From positions 310,001 through 374,000 of the forward strand of contig NZ_JBFWFX010000001.1 in the NCBI RefSeq assembly GCF_050286925.1: a stretch of DNA of 64,000 bases, in the 5' to 3' direction. The position numbers and the translations under genes are program-made. The notes beneath the pieces were generated by a model. The model did no database searches, was not told the DNA's origin, and saw nothing but the letters and a program-made list of their open reading frames with translations. This stretch comes from Caloranaerobacter sp050286925. GTDB lineage: Bacteria; Bacillota; Clostridia; Tissierellales; Thermohalobacteraceae. How positions within the stretch are numbered: the first letter of the stretch is position 1; each line of letters begins with the position of its first letter. Positions 8,633-16,471 of this stretch are shown piece by piece.

Positions 8633-9527
8633 TCTTAAAGTTAAATTTAAAGATGTTGAGTTCAAAAATCCCATAATAATGGCTTCAGGGACTTTTGGTT
8701 TTGGCAGGGAATATAGCGAAATTTATGATATAGAAAAGTTAGGCGGAATATGTACTAAAGGATTGACTTTAAATAAAAGGGAAGGAAATGACGGAATAAG
8801 AATTTGGGAAACTCCTTCAGGAATATTAAATAGCGTTGGGCTTCAAAACCCTGGAGTGAGGGAATTTATCGAAAGTGAACTCGATTTTTTGAGAAAATTA
8901 GATTTAATTACTATAGTTAATATTGGAGGAGCAACGTTAGATGAATATATTGAGGCTGTTTCAATAGTTTCTAATGAAGATGTAGATATGATTGAATTAA
9001 ACATATCATGTCCGAACGTTAAAGAAGGCGGAATGGCTTTTGGAATAAAAGAAGAGAGTGCAAGAAAGATTGTAAGAGAGATTAGAAAAGTTACTAAACT
9101 TCCTTTAGTAGTAAAACTTTCTCCAAATGCAGAGGATATTGTAAGAATAGCTAAAGTATGTGAAGAAGAAGGAGCAGATGGGATATCGCTTGTTAATACA
9201 TTTAAGGCAATGGCTATAGATATAAGAAAGAAAAGAGCGGTGTTTAAAAACATTTATGCTGGACTTTCTGGACCTGCAATAAAACCTATAGCATTAAGGA
9301 TGGTACATGAGGTTTGTAAGAATGTATCAATACCTGTTATGGGAATGGGCGGTATTACAGATTGGAAAGATGCAATAGAATTTATCATGGCTGGTGCTAC
9401 ATGTATACAAATTGGAACGGCAAATTTCATAAATCCAAGAGCGGGACTAGAAATACTTGAGGGAATTAAGCGATTTATGGAAGAAGAAAAAATTGAGTCT
9501 ATAGAGGAGATTAGGGGGATAATTTAG
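8625..9527 (+). CDS. pyrD: dihydroorotate dehydrogenase, class 1B catalytic subunit
   Basis: PyrD oxidises dihydroorotate to orotate with FMN. The motifs MASGTFGFG, NISCPNVKEGG (catalytic Cys region) and MGMGGI at the phosphate site are class 1B features, consistent with the adjacent pyrK partner. ATG 8625 is preferred to the TTG at 8622. The 300-residue length is typical. Confidence 0.95.
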   Translation: MCNLKVKFKDVEFKNPIIMASGTFGFGREYSEIYDIEKLGGICTKGLTLNKREGNDGIRIWETPSGILNSVGLQNPGVREFIESELDFLRKLDLITIVNIGGATLDEYIEAVSIVSNEDVDMIELNISCPNVKEGGMAFGIKEESARKIVREIRKVTKLPLVVKLSPNAEDIVRIAKVCEEEGADGISLVNTFKAMAIDIRKKRAVFKNIYAGLSGPAIKPIALRMVHEVCKNVSIPVMGMGGITDWKDAIEFIMAGATCIQIGTANFINPRAGLEILEGIKRFMEEEKIESIEEIRGII

Positions 9528-9529
9528 GA

Positions 9530-9597
9530 AATTTAAAATTGAAAATGGAAAATGTAAAATTAGTTTTTTAATTTTCAATTTTACATTTTCAATAGAT
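9530..9597. repeat. AT-rich imperfect inverted repeat between pyrD and pyrE
   Basis: ATTGAAAATGGAAAATGTAAAA on the left arm (about 9538-9560) is an imperfect inverse of the right arm around 9569-9593 (AATTTTCAATTTTACATTTTC), forming a long weak hairpin. It belongs to the dispersed intergenic family seen also near 12440, 18940, 24270 and 56050. Confidence 0.6.
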
Positions 9598-9611
9598 TGG
9601 GAGGGTTATAT

Positions 9612-10193
9612 ATGGAGGAGAAAAAAATACTTAAGATTTTGAAAGAGTGTGATGCATTATTAGAAGGACATTTCTTGTTATCATCAGGTAAACATAGCGA
9701 TAAATATGTTCAATGTGCTAAAGTTTTAAGATATCCGGACTTTGCCGAAAAGGTTTTGAAGGTAGTAGTAGATAAGGTGAAAGATCTTAAGATAGATAAA
9801 GTTGTAGGACCTGCAATGGGTGGAGTAATAGTTTCATATGAAATGGGCAGACAGTTAGGTAAAGAAGCGATTTTTACAGAAAGAAAAGATGGTGTAATGC
9901 AGCTTAGAAGAGGTTTTAAGATAAATAAAGGGGATAAAATATTGATAACAGAAGACGTTGTAACTACTGGTAAATCTAGTTTAGAGGTAAAAGATATAAT
10001 TGAGAAATTTGGTGGAGAGGTTATTGGGATAGCTTGTGTAGTAGACAGGAGAGGGGATAATGTGGATTTAGGATTACCTGTATTTAGTGCAATAAAGTTA
10101 GACATAAAAACTTATGATAAAGAAGACTGCCCTCTTTGCAAAAAAGGATTGCCTATTGAAAAACCAGGAAGCAGAGAAAATGTAACATTATAA
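9612..10193 (+). CDS. pyrE: orotate phosphoribosyltransferase
   Basis: PyrE adds ribose phosphate to orotate to make OMP. The PRPP-binding signature ITEDVVTTGKS and the VVGPAMGGVIV loop are clear. The C-terminus carries DCPLCKKGLP, a CxxC typical of the Clostridial form. ATG 9612 follows GGGAGGG; the upstream TTG at 9597 is not used. This is the last pyr gene and is separated from pyrD by a repeat hairpin. Confidence 0.95.
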   Translation: MEEKKILKILKECDALLEGHFLLSSGKHSDKYVQCAKVLRYPDFAEKVLKVVVDKVKDLKIDKVVGPAMGGVIVSYEMGRQLGKEAIFTERKDGVMQLRRGFKINKGDKILITEDVVTTGKSSLEVKDIIEKFGGEVIGIACVVDRRGDNVDLGLPVFSAIKLDIKTYDKEDCPLCKKGLPIEKPGSRENVTL

Positions 10194-10243
10194 GTTTAAA
10201 TTCATATCATAATAATATACCCTATAAAAAGAGGGTGATTATT

Positions 10244-10570
10244 ATGATAATGCTTATAACCACTATAATAGTATATGTATTTTTCGTTTATGGAGTAGTT
10301 ATGTTTATAAAGAATTTATATGTTGATTATGTTTGTAAATATGTGGATAAAAGAGATACAACTATTAAGGTACTTGTGGAAAATGAAGATGAAGTAGGAT
10401 ACTTATTAGATACTTTAAAGGATGAATTTGAAAATATTATATTTGTACTAAAAGAAGAAAACGATAAAATAATAAAAGCAATAGAAGTAATTTCAAAAGA
10501 TTATAAAGACCATAATTTAGATTATGAAATACTGGTTAATATTGAGGATAAAAAAGAAGTTATAAATTGA
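10244..10570 (+). CDS. small membrane-anchored protein of unknown function
   Basis: The 108-residue product has one N-terminal transmembrane segment (about residues 4-24, LITTIIVYVFFVYGVVMFI) and an acidic, mainly charged cytoplasmic tail without Cys pairs or enzyme motifs. ATG 10244 follows GAGGGTG by 6 bases. It follows pyrE by 50 bases and precedes a branched repeat element. I do not recognise the family. Confidence 0.6.
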   Translation: MIMLITTIIVYVFFVYGVVMFIKNLYVDYVCKYVDKRDTTIKVLVENEDEVGYLLDTLKDEFENIIFVLKEENDKIIKAIEVISKDYKDHNLDYEILVNIEDKKEVIN

Positions 10571-10587
10571 TTTATGAAGGGAAATAT

Positions 10588-10784
10588 CTATGAAAATAAC
10601 GCTCATGCGGAAGAATTTAGAAAAAACTAGAGGTTCAAATTTTTAGAAAATCCTAACGCTTCCAATGAGTCGTCCTGACTCTGGAAGCTGGATTAGCATC
10701 CATGCTAATCCCACGAATTTTCTAAAAAATTTTCACCTAGTTTTTTTAACTAAATTCTTCAAGCATTTGCTTTTATTTTCATAG
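10588..10784. repeat. 197-bp palindromic element with two internal hairpins
   Basis: The outer arms are a roughly 65-bp imperfect inverted repeat starting CTATGAAAATAA on one strand and the same on the other. Inside are two strong hairpins: 10658-10688 (GCTTCCA with nested GAGTC/GACTC) and 10690-10711 (GGATTAGCAT/ATGCTAATCC). The fold is a three-way junction. A half copy of the left arm occurs at 53898-53957. It may be a MITE or a structured RNA repeat. Confidence 0.75.
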
Positions 10785-10975
10785 ATTTTCAAAAAAACTA
10801 AATTTATTAGAAATTTGAGAAAGTCTTTAGCGACTTTCTCTTTTTCTTTTTTATCGGGCTATGAAAGACAAATAGTGAATGAGGGACTTATTCAATTCAC
10901 TTAATGAAAATGAATTAGTTATAAATTTTAAAATAAGCAGTATCAAGATACTATATACTTGCCGGTAATAAAGAA

Positions 10976-10999
10976 GGGGCGCCCCTCTAATTTGGAGGG
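10976..10999 (+). promoter_or_regulatory. possible ribosome-site-sequestering hairpin before the sigma gene
   Basis: CCCTC (10983-10987) can pair with GAGGG (10995-10999), which is the ribosome binding site of the sigma gene. An alternative GGGGC/GCCCC palindrome (10976-10985) competes for the same C residues. Translational control is inferred. Confidence 0.4.
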
Positions 11000-11004
11000 A
11001 GCTT

Positions 11005-11571
11005 ATGTATAGTGAAATAAATAAATTGCTTGATGCTGCTAAAAATGGGAATATGACAGCGAAAGAAAAACTGCTATTTAAACTAAAGCCGATAATATTA
11101 TCTTCTATTAAAAGGTATTTCAACAAGACAGACTTGTATAAGGATTTAATTCAAGAGGGCTACGAAATAATCTTAAGAGCTTTAAGAGATTACGATAAGG
11201 ATAAAGGGGTTCATTTTTTAGGGTATGTAAAGGCAATGCTGAAGTTCCATTATTTAAATAATAGTAGGAAGAATAGAGAACATATTTCATTAAATCAGAC
11301 GATAAACTTAAAAGATGACAGATTAGAGCTTATGGACTGCATTGCTGATGAAAACTTATTACAAGACGAAATAGTTATAAAAAATGAAGAAGTGTTAGAC
11401 TTGGTAAGGGCTTTAGATGAGCTTACCGAAAGACAAAAAGAGATAGTTTTTATGTATTATATTCAAAATATTTCCTTAAAGGAGATAAGTAAGAGACTAA
11501 ATATAAGCTATAGAACTGCTGTAAATATCAAAACCTCTGCGATAAAAAGATTAATGGCGTATTTGTTGTAG
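11005..11571 (+). CDS. sigma-70 family RNA polymerase sigma factor (ECF-like size)
   Basis: The 188-residue protein has region 2 (DLYKDLIQEGYEIILRAL, about residues 46-63, with FLGYVKAMLK after it) and region 4 with a helix-turn-helix near residues 155-185 (LTERQKEIVFMYY, then ISLKEISKRLNIS). It lacks regions 1 and 3. GGAGGG lies 5 bases before the ATG. It is followed by DUF1659, DUF2922 and YvrJ genes, a set reminiscent of the Bacillus yvr/SigO locus, so they may be its targets or partners. Confidence 0.85.
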   Translation: MYSEINKLLDAAKNGNMTAKEKLLFKLKPIILSSIKRYFNKTDLYKDLIQEGYEIILRALRDYDKDKGVHFLGYVKAMLKFHYLNNSRKNREHISLNQTINLKDDRLELMDCIADENLLQDEIVIKNEEVLDLVRALDELTERQKEIVFMYYIQNISLKEISKRLNISYRTAVNIKTSAIKRLMAYLL

Positions 11572-11586
11572 ATTTCAAAAAATATT

Positions 11587-11615
11587 GGCTAACAGTTATT
11601 GGCTTTGGCTGTTAG
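11587..11615 (+). terminator. terminator after the sigma gene
   Basis: GGCTAACAG pairs with CTGTTAGCC and is followed by TATTTCTTTT. It also overlaps the stop codon of the convergent small gene at 11612-11779. Confidence 0.8.
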
Positions 11616-11779
11616 CCTATTTCTTTTACGAATACATAAATACCGATTGCTAGGAATGGTAAAAGTTTTAAAAGAGGATTAACATCAGCTTGAAATAGTC
11701 CAAAAGCAGAATAAATTAAAACTAAAGCTGAAAAAGAAATTAACAGAATAAACCTTTCTATATTACCTATTTTATTCAT
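11612..11779 (-). CDS. 55-residue two-helix membrane protein
   Basis: An ATG at 11779 follows AAAGGAGG by 7 bases. The product begins MNKIGNIERFILLISF and has two hydrophobic segments (about residues 9-27 and 36-50). It loosely resembles DUF2892-type small membrane proteins but this is weak. It converges on the sigma gene and shares its terminator. Confidence 0.65.
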   Translation of the reverse strand: MNKIGNIERFILLISFSALVLIYSAFGLFQADVNPLLKLLPFLAIGIYVFVKEIG

Positions 11780-11904
11780 TATTTATACCTCCTTTCTCTA
11801 TTTTTATCATTTAATTCCTGTATTTGTCAACTAAAAATTATTAAAAAATGTATAGTAAATCTTTAGCCTTTTTTCTATATAAGGGGTAGAAGGGAGGTGA
11901 AAAG

Positions 11905-12132
11905 ATGGCAGTAAATGCAGTAACTAAAGATTCAAAAATTAAACTTAATTTAGATGGTGGAGTAGATCAAAAAGGAAAGCAGATAGTAAAATCTAAAACT
12001 TATTCTAAAGTTAAGACTGTAGCAACAAATGAAGATGTCTATTCAGTAGCAAAAACTTTGGCTAATTTACAGAAGATGCCGGTAGTATCAATAAGGAGAA
12101 TTGACGAAATCGAATTAGTAGAAAATATCTAG
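11905..12132 (+). CDS. DUF1659 domain protein
   Basis: The 75-residue protein, starting MAVNAVTKDSKIKLNLDGG and continuing with KQIVKSKTYSKVK, matches the DUF1659 family of small Firmicute proteins. No catalytic residues are apparent and the function is unknown. AAGGGAGGTG precedes the ATG. DUF1659, DUF2922 and YvrJ genes are habitual neighbours, as here. Confidence 0.8.
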   Translation: MAVNAVTKDSKIKLNLDGGVDQKGKQIVKSKTYSKVKTVATNEDVYSVAKTLANLQKMPVVSIRRIDEIELVENI

Positions 12133-12169
12133 GCTATTTAATTTATTCTAACAAGAAGGAGGTGGGATG

Positions 12170-12391
12170 ATGGCAAGGAGCAAATTAGAGATGATTTTTA
12201 AAAATCAGTTAGACAAAAAGACAACTATTTCTATCGATAATCCAAGAGACGATTTAACAGAGGAGCAAGTATCTGCTGCAATGAATGAGATAATACTTAA
12301 AAATGTATTTAGTTCTTCAGGTGGAGACCTTGTTGCTATAGCTGGTGCTAGAATAGTTACTACAGATGTTCAAGAGTTAAATGTAGTTTAG
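12170..12391 (+). CDS. DUF2922 domain protein
   Basis: The product is 73 residues and includes LEMIFKNQLDKKTTISIDNP, followed by a pattern of alternating strands ending ARIVTTDVQELNVV, the DUF2922 pattern. Two ATG codons (12167, 12170) follow AGGAGGTG; the second has better spacing. Function unknown. It lies 35 bases after the DUF1659 gene, presumably in one transcript. Confidence 0.8.
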   Translation: MARSKLEMIFKNQLDKKTTISIDNPRDDLTEEQVSAAMNEIILKNVFSSSGGDLVAIAGARIVTTDVQELNVV

Positions 12392-12403
12392 ATAATGAAA
12401 AGC

Positions 12404-12437
12404 TGACACAGGGGGACAGTCCCTCTGTGTTTTTCTT
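12404..12437 (+). terminator. REP-like terminator hairpin after DUF2922
   Basis: ACACAGGGGGAC pairs with GTCCCTCTGTGT and is followed by TTTTTC. The GACAC-AG-GGAC theme is shared with hairpins at 12653-12710, 16415-16466 and 28452-28483. Confidence 0.8.
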
Positions 12438-12439
12438 TA

Positions 12440-12472
12440 ATTTTACATTTTCAATTTTAAATTTTACATTAA
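12440..12472. repeat. AT-rich dispersed repeat
   Basis: A copy of the AATTTTACATTTTCAATTTT family is followed by a small GCGAC-gaa-GTCGC hairpin (12474-12486). Confidence 0.55.
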
Positions 12473-12505
12473 AAGCGACGAAGTCGCATTTCAAGGGGGT
12501 GTAAT

Positions 12506-12649
12506 ATGGAAGACTTGTATGCTCAAATTGCTAATCTTGGTTTTCCTATAGCAGTTTCCATATATCTATTGGTTAGAATAGAGGGGAAATTAGATAGATT
12601 AACCGAGAGTATAAATGAGCTTGCAAAAGCCATAATCTTAATCAAATGA
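12506..12649 (+). CDS. YvrJ family small protein
   Basis: This 47-residue ORF begins MEDLYAQIANLGFPIAVSIY and continues YLLVRIEGKLDRL, matching the YvrJ family. An N-terminal hydrophobic helix (residues 10-24) precedes an amphipathic tail. AAGGGGGTG lies 7 bases before the ATG. In Bacillus, yvrJ belongs to the SigO-RsoA regulon; here a sigma factor lies 0.9 kb upstream. Confidence 0.82.
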   Translation: MEDLYAQIANLGFPIAVSIYLLVRIEGKLDRLTESINELAKAIILIK

Positions 12650-12652
12650 TAC

Positions 12653-12710
12653 AAAAGGACGGTTCTTTTGTTTCTTTTGGATACATTAGAACCGTTCTTT
12701 GTGTCACAGG
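12653..12710 (+). repeat. REP-like hairpin after yvrJ-like gene
   Basis: AAAGGACGGTTCT pairs with AGAACCGTTCTTT across a 30-base loop, ending TGTGTCA. It can act as a terminator and belongs to the GGGACGGTTCT family. Confidence 0.7.
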
Positions 12711-12789
12711 TTTTTTATATAATTTAAGTATAGACTCTTAAAATTTCATAATTTAATAAACAGGGTTTAATGTATTAAAAAAAATAAAA

Positions 12790-12846
12790 GGTAACCAAAA
12801 ATATCAATGTAAAGATTGTAAAAGACAATTTGTTCCAAATAAATGA
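12790..12846 (+). pseudogene. fragment of a transposase zinc-ribbon N-terminus
   Basis: The short frame GNQKYQCKDCKRQFVPNK then stop matches the CxxC zinc-ribbon start of IS1-like or related transposases (Y-x-C-K-D-C-x-R-Q-F). No remaining catalytic part is seen, so it is a remnant. Confidence 0.6.
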
Positions 12847-12878
12847 TATTACTATCACTCATAAATATATTTATCCTA

Positions 12879-13274
12879 CTAATCAAAATTAGTATAAGTA
12901 TGTTTATATGAGTGTTTGTAAATAAACATTGATATTATAAAATGAATAATTCCTATAATAGATGGGATAAAAAATATTATTAAGTTTAGTTTTTGAAAAT
13001 GTTTATAAAATAAAGTATATATACTTAATACTGAAACCAGATATATCACACAACCAAACATCCATGCAATTTTTATTTTGTTTATTTTATTTAAGATAAT
13101 ATATATTATTTGAAATAAGATACTAAAAAACAATATAAAATATGAAGGCAAAAAAAGTAAAAATGTAGTTACATCTGTAAATAAGGGAAACATATTATCT
13201 TGGTAAATAGGATAGAATTGTATAATACCTACTAAAGCTAAAATTATTGATATACTTAAAAAAATTAAATACAT
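12879..13274 (-). CDS. 131-residue polytopic membrane protein, unknown
   Basis: Four hydrophobic segments are visible (about residues 3-20, 36-60, 66-90 and 96-118) and the C-terminus is His/Tyr-rich (YKHSYKHTYTNFD). GGGAGG precedes the ATG by 7 bases. It lies downstream of a decayed secreted-protein gene, in the same relative position as the small membrane protein at 16472-16798 in the second cassette. No family recognised. Confidence 0.6.
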   Translation of the reverse strand: MYLIFLSISIILALVGIIQFYPIYQDNMFPLFTDVTTFLLFLPSYFILFFSILFQIIYIILNKINKIKIAWMFGCVIYLVSVLSIYTLFYKHFQKLNLIIFFIPSIIGIIHFIISMFIYKHSYKHTYTNFD

Positions 13275-13318
13275 AATACTCCTCCCTTATCATTATTAAA
13301 AACACTGTTTTTGTATAA

Positions 13319-14248
13319 TTATAAGGGAATGATTATAATCATTCCCTTTTTATTTTTCGAAGAATAGTACGCTTCCTTATAATCTAAAGATGGATAGTCC
13401 CCAGGATAAGCTCCACCATAACAATTATTATGTAGATCCATTATATTTGCAGCTGTAAAAATAGCTTTAAAGAAATCATAATTATCTTCACAAGCTTGAA
13501 CAGTCATATATTTTAATTTAGGAATATATGCTGCTGTGTCAGCAAAAGCTTCTTGAGCAGCTGAAGAATCAGAATATCCCTTATCTTTATAATCATTGTA
13601 AGTATTTGTATAATAGTTTTCTAACGGTTGTAAAAGTACTATACCACATTCATGGTTAATAGTAGCAGTTCTAGTTTTAATCTTATCTAATTTAGAATCT
13701 GATGTGCACATGATTCCAAACAAAGTGACGAAAAGAGTCACATAACATTTCATCATCAGGGAACTCTGCCATTGCAGCCTCCCTTGCAGCATTGGCATGA
13801 GTTACACCTATTCTATAAATTTCTGTTTCTGTTAATCCTTCATCAATATCAAGTATAGACTCTACAAAATTACCTTTTCGTAAATCATTTAAGTATTTTT
13901 CATAATAATCTGTGCTTTGTGCAGTAAAAGATGAATTACTTAAAGTATTATTATAATTTACCATTTATTATAGAACTAATATCTAATGCTTTTTGAATAT
14001 CTTGTGGCTTTATGGAAGAAAAATTTGATTTTCTTCTGTATTCTTTTTCCATATCAGAAAATATTTTTTCTACTTCATCTTTACTCATAGGTTTAGTGTT
14101 TTTTACAGTCTCGTATGAAATATTTTTAACTTTTTCAAATTCATTAATTCTATGGGATATTTTTTTTGGATTCTGTAAATGATGGTAATATACTAGTAAA
14201 AATTAAAGTGAAAGTTAAAAATAAACAGAATATTTTTTTTATTTTTAT
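13319..14248 (-). pseudogene. decayed secreted protein with an R-H-F-x-W-N motif
   Basis: Three or more frame breaks interrupt one coherent protein. It begins at 14248 with AAGAGGAATAAAA and an ATA where ATG is expected, encoding a signal peptide (FCLFLTFTLIFTSILPSF); a shift in an A8 run leads to KKISHRINEFEKVKN; another shift leads to NYNNTLSNSSF and GVTHANAAREAAMAEFPDD, ending DSFRHFVWNH; a third shift near 13710 leads to SDSKLDKIKTRTATINHE and beyond. The D-S-F-R-H-F-x-W-N motif recalls DUF6973-like proteins, with low certainty. It sits downstream of peptide cassette 1. Confidence 0.6.
13323..13348 (-). terminator. palindromic terminator of the decayed secreted-protein gene
   Basis: AAGGGAATGATTA and its inverse TAATCATTCCCTT form a perfect 13-bp palindrome bounded by A/T runs. 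Confidence 0.65.
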
Positions 14249-14423
14249 TCCTCTTCGTATAATCGTATTATTATTAGATTGATAGTATATAATACTAACT
14301 AAACTTCAAAATTTACCTCCTTAAACAAGATTTGTAGTGTCAAAAGTTTAGAACAAAATTGACATTCAAATCTTGAAATTTACACCGATTTAATATAAGA
14401 CTTAAATAAGTAGCCTATTAACT

Positions 14424-14495
14424 CTACTGAACATGCTTGCCTGTATTTATTTGAGTTAGTAGGCTTTTTTTATCTGGCGCTCTTGGATATACCAT
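14424..14495 (-). CDS. 23-residue peptide 2, cassette copy 1
   Basis: ATG at 14495 has the strong ribosome site AGGAGGTGAG. The peptide begins MVYPRAP and contains KSLLTQIN; the copy at 17533-17604 has the same length and 16-17 of 23 identical residues. Conservation with mostly coding-tolerant changes supports translation. A 13-bp stem (14412-14424 with 14453-14465) lies within and just past the coding region. Function unknown. Confidence 0.5.
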   Translation of the reverse strand: MVYPRAPDKKSLLTQINTGKHVQ

Positions 14496-14538
14496 ACTCT
14501 CACCTCCTGTATCTAAATAAATATAATTAACTAAACTT

Positions 14539-14616
14539 TTACCCTCTCAATCCCCCATGATCTTCATCAGCTAATTCTCCTATAGTTAGTATTTCCATAT
14601 TCTTCTCTTCGTTCAT
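14539..14616 (-). CDS. small acidic peptide 1, cassette copy 1
   Basis: From ATG 14616 the frame gives 25 residues; from the internal ATG at 14598 it gives MEILTIGELADEDHGGLRG (19 residues), which is the form shared with copy 2. The latter start is favoured because in copy 2 the promoter -10 box lies too close for the upstream start. The end, ADED-x-GGLRG, is conserved. It is the first ORF behind a TTGATA-N17-TATGAT promoter and precedes peptide 2 by 43 bases. Not a family I recognise. Confidence 0.45.
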   Translation of the reverse strand: MNEEKNMEILTIGELADEDHGGLRG

Positions 14617-14651
14617 TTTTTGTTTATATTATTTGTTTTTTATTTAATTCC

Positions 14652-14680
14652 ATCATAAATCATCTTCTATTATTTATCAA
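14652..14680 (-). promoter_or_regulatory. sigma-A promoter, cassette copy 1
   Basis: On the minus strand TTGATA and TATGAT are 17 bases apart, within about 150 bp (14606-14766) that is conserved with 17722-17846 and 18105-18262. Confidence 0.7.
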
Positions 14681-14780
14681 TAATGTTTTTATAACCCTTA
14701 CAAACTATTATTTACTATTTTAACCTTTAGGAATTAAATTTGAAATATTTTTCTATTTGAAAGGGGATATAAAGGGACGG

Positions 14781-16414
14781 CAGAGTGTGTGAAAAACCAC
14801 TAACAAAGAAGATATAATTAATCAAAATTAAATGGTATAATAGAGTAAAAAAAGATGATGTTATGAGGTATATAACAGGGAAAGATAGAAATCAATTTAA
14901 TTTGATACCAATCTGCTTTGATGAAATAATAGCAGAAGATAATCCAGTAAGAGTCATAGATGCCTATGTAGATAAATTTAGATATGAAAGAGCTAGGTTT
15001 TATAAGAGCTATACCAGCCAAAACGGGTAGACCAGGATATAACCCAAAGGATTTGCTTAAATTGTATATATATATATGGATATATGAATAGAATTAGATC
15101 ATCTAGAAGACTTGAAAGTGAAGCTTCAAGGAACTTAGAAGTAATATGGTTAATAAATAATCTAAAACCAGATTTTAAGACAATAGCTGATTTTAGGAAA
15201 GATAATAAAGAAGCAATAAAAAAGGTTTTTAAGCATTTTACAATGCTTTGTAGAGAATGGGATTTATTTGGGAAAGAACTAGTTGCGATAGACGGCTCAA
15301 AATTCAAAGCTCAAAACTCAAAGCGAAAGAATTACAATAAAAAGAAAATAGATAGAAATTTAAAATATATAGAAGAAAAAATAAATGAATATATAAAAGC
15401 ATTAGAAGAGAATGATGAAAGAGAAACTTGTGACAGAAAACCTACTAAAGAAGAAATACAAAAAAGAATAGAAGAATTAAAGACTAGAAAATCAATATAT
15501 GAAGAATATAAAGAAAGACTGGGAAATGAAGATATAAGTGAAATTTCACCAACTGACCCTGATGCTAGATTAATGTCAAATAATAATAAAATTGAAGTTT
15601 GTTATAACGTTCAAACAGCAGTAGATTCAAAACATAAAATAATCATAGATTAATGTTATAAACAATCCTACAGATCAGGGGCAGTTATATAATATGTCTA
15701 ATAAAGCAAAGAAAATACTAGAAGTAGAGGAACTTGAAGTATTAGCGGATAAAGGTTACTATAAAGGTACAGATTTGAAAAAGTGTAAGAAAAATGGTAT
15801 TACTCCTTATGTTGCGAAGCAAGTCATATCAAATGGTACAGGTGAACGTGATTATTACCAGATAAATTTATTTATGATAAAGAAAAAGACATTATAATTT
15901 GCCCTCAAGGACAAATTCTAGAATGTAAAAGATATAGGAAAATCCAAGGAGAAAAATATAAAGTATATAGTAATTTTGAAGCATGTAAAAAATGTGTTTT
16001 TAAAGACAAATGTACGAAAGCTAAAAAGGGTAGAGAAGTAATAAGGTGGGTACATCAAGATTTACTTGATGAGATAGATAAACAAACTAAAGAAAACAAA
16101 GAAAAATATAAACAGAGACAGATGATAGTAGAGCACCCCTTTGGGACTATTAAAAGGGGTTTAGATTCTTAGTATCTTTTAACAAGAGGAATAAAATCTG
16201 TAAGTACAGAAATATCTCTGTCCTTTTTTACTTATAATTTCAAAAGAGTAATAAATATACTGGGAGTAAATAAGATAATAGCCAAACTAGCAGCCATATA
16301 GTACAAAAATATAGCTGCTAGTTCAAATAATATATGCTTATTAAATTTAATAACTGAATTTTTGTAAATTTAATTTTATTATAAAGAATTATACGCTTGT
16401 TTTCACACAGTCTG
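14781..16414 (+). mobile_element. degenerate IS1182-like insertion sequence
   Basis: Terminal inverted repeats are CAGAGTGTGTGAAAA (14781-14795) and CAGACTGTGTGAAAA (complement of 16400-16414). Both ends are flanked by ACGG (14777-14780 and 16415-16418), a probable target duplication. Joining the flanks restores a GGGACGGTTCT hairpin of the REP-like family, so the element landed inside such a repeat. It carries a broken transposase. Confidence 0.85.
14863..16301 (+). pseudogene. IS1182-family transposase, multiply frameshifted
   Basis: The reading frame starts MRYITGKDRNQFNLIP, shifts near 14985 and again in the TATATATATATA tract near 15075, runs intact as NRIRSSRRLESEASRN and on to PTDPDARLMSNNNK, hits a stop at 15653, resumes with ADKGYYKGTDLKKCKK, shifts again near 15850 and meets a TAG near 16171 before YLLTRGIKSVSTEI. 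Order and motifs (DPDARLMS, ADKGYY, C-rich segment, VEHPFGTIKR) match IS1182 DDE transposases. It cannot make an active enzyme. Confidence 0.85.
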
Positions 16415-16466
16415 ACGGTTCTGGTGTTTTCTTTTGGACACACTAGAACTGTCCCTCTGTATCAAT
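16415..16466 (-). repeat. REP-like hairpin, right half of IS target
   Basis: GTTCTGGTGTTTTC and the GACACACTAGAACTGTCCC arm pair with the left part (AAAGGGACGG, 14772-14780) that the IS has separated. It lies just past the stop of the small membrane gene at 16472. Confidence 0.65.
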
Positions 16467-16471
16467 TATAT

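Larger units (their letters stand above)
14398..14766 (-). repeat. peptide/promoter cassette, copy 1
   Basis: This segment holds promoter, peptide 1, peptide 2 and a hairpin (AGCCTATTAACTC paired with GAGTTAGTAGGCT). It aligns along its length with 17513-17850; the upstream third also aligns with 18105-18262. The plus-strand reading of the hairpin ends in a T run and could terminate plus-strand transcription. Confidence 0.8.
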
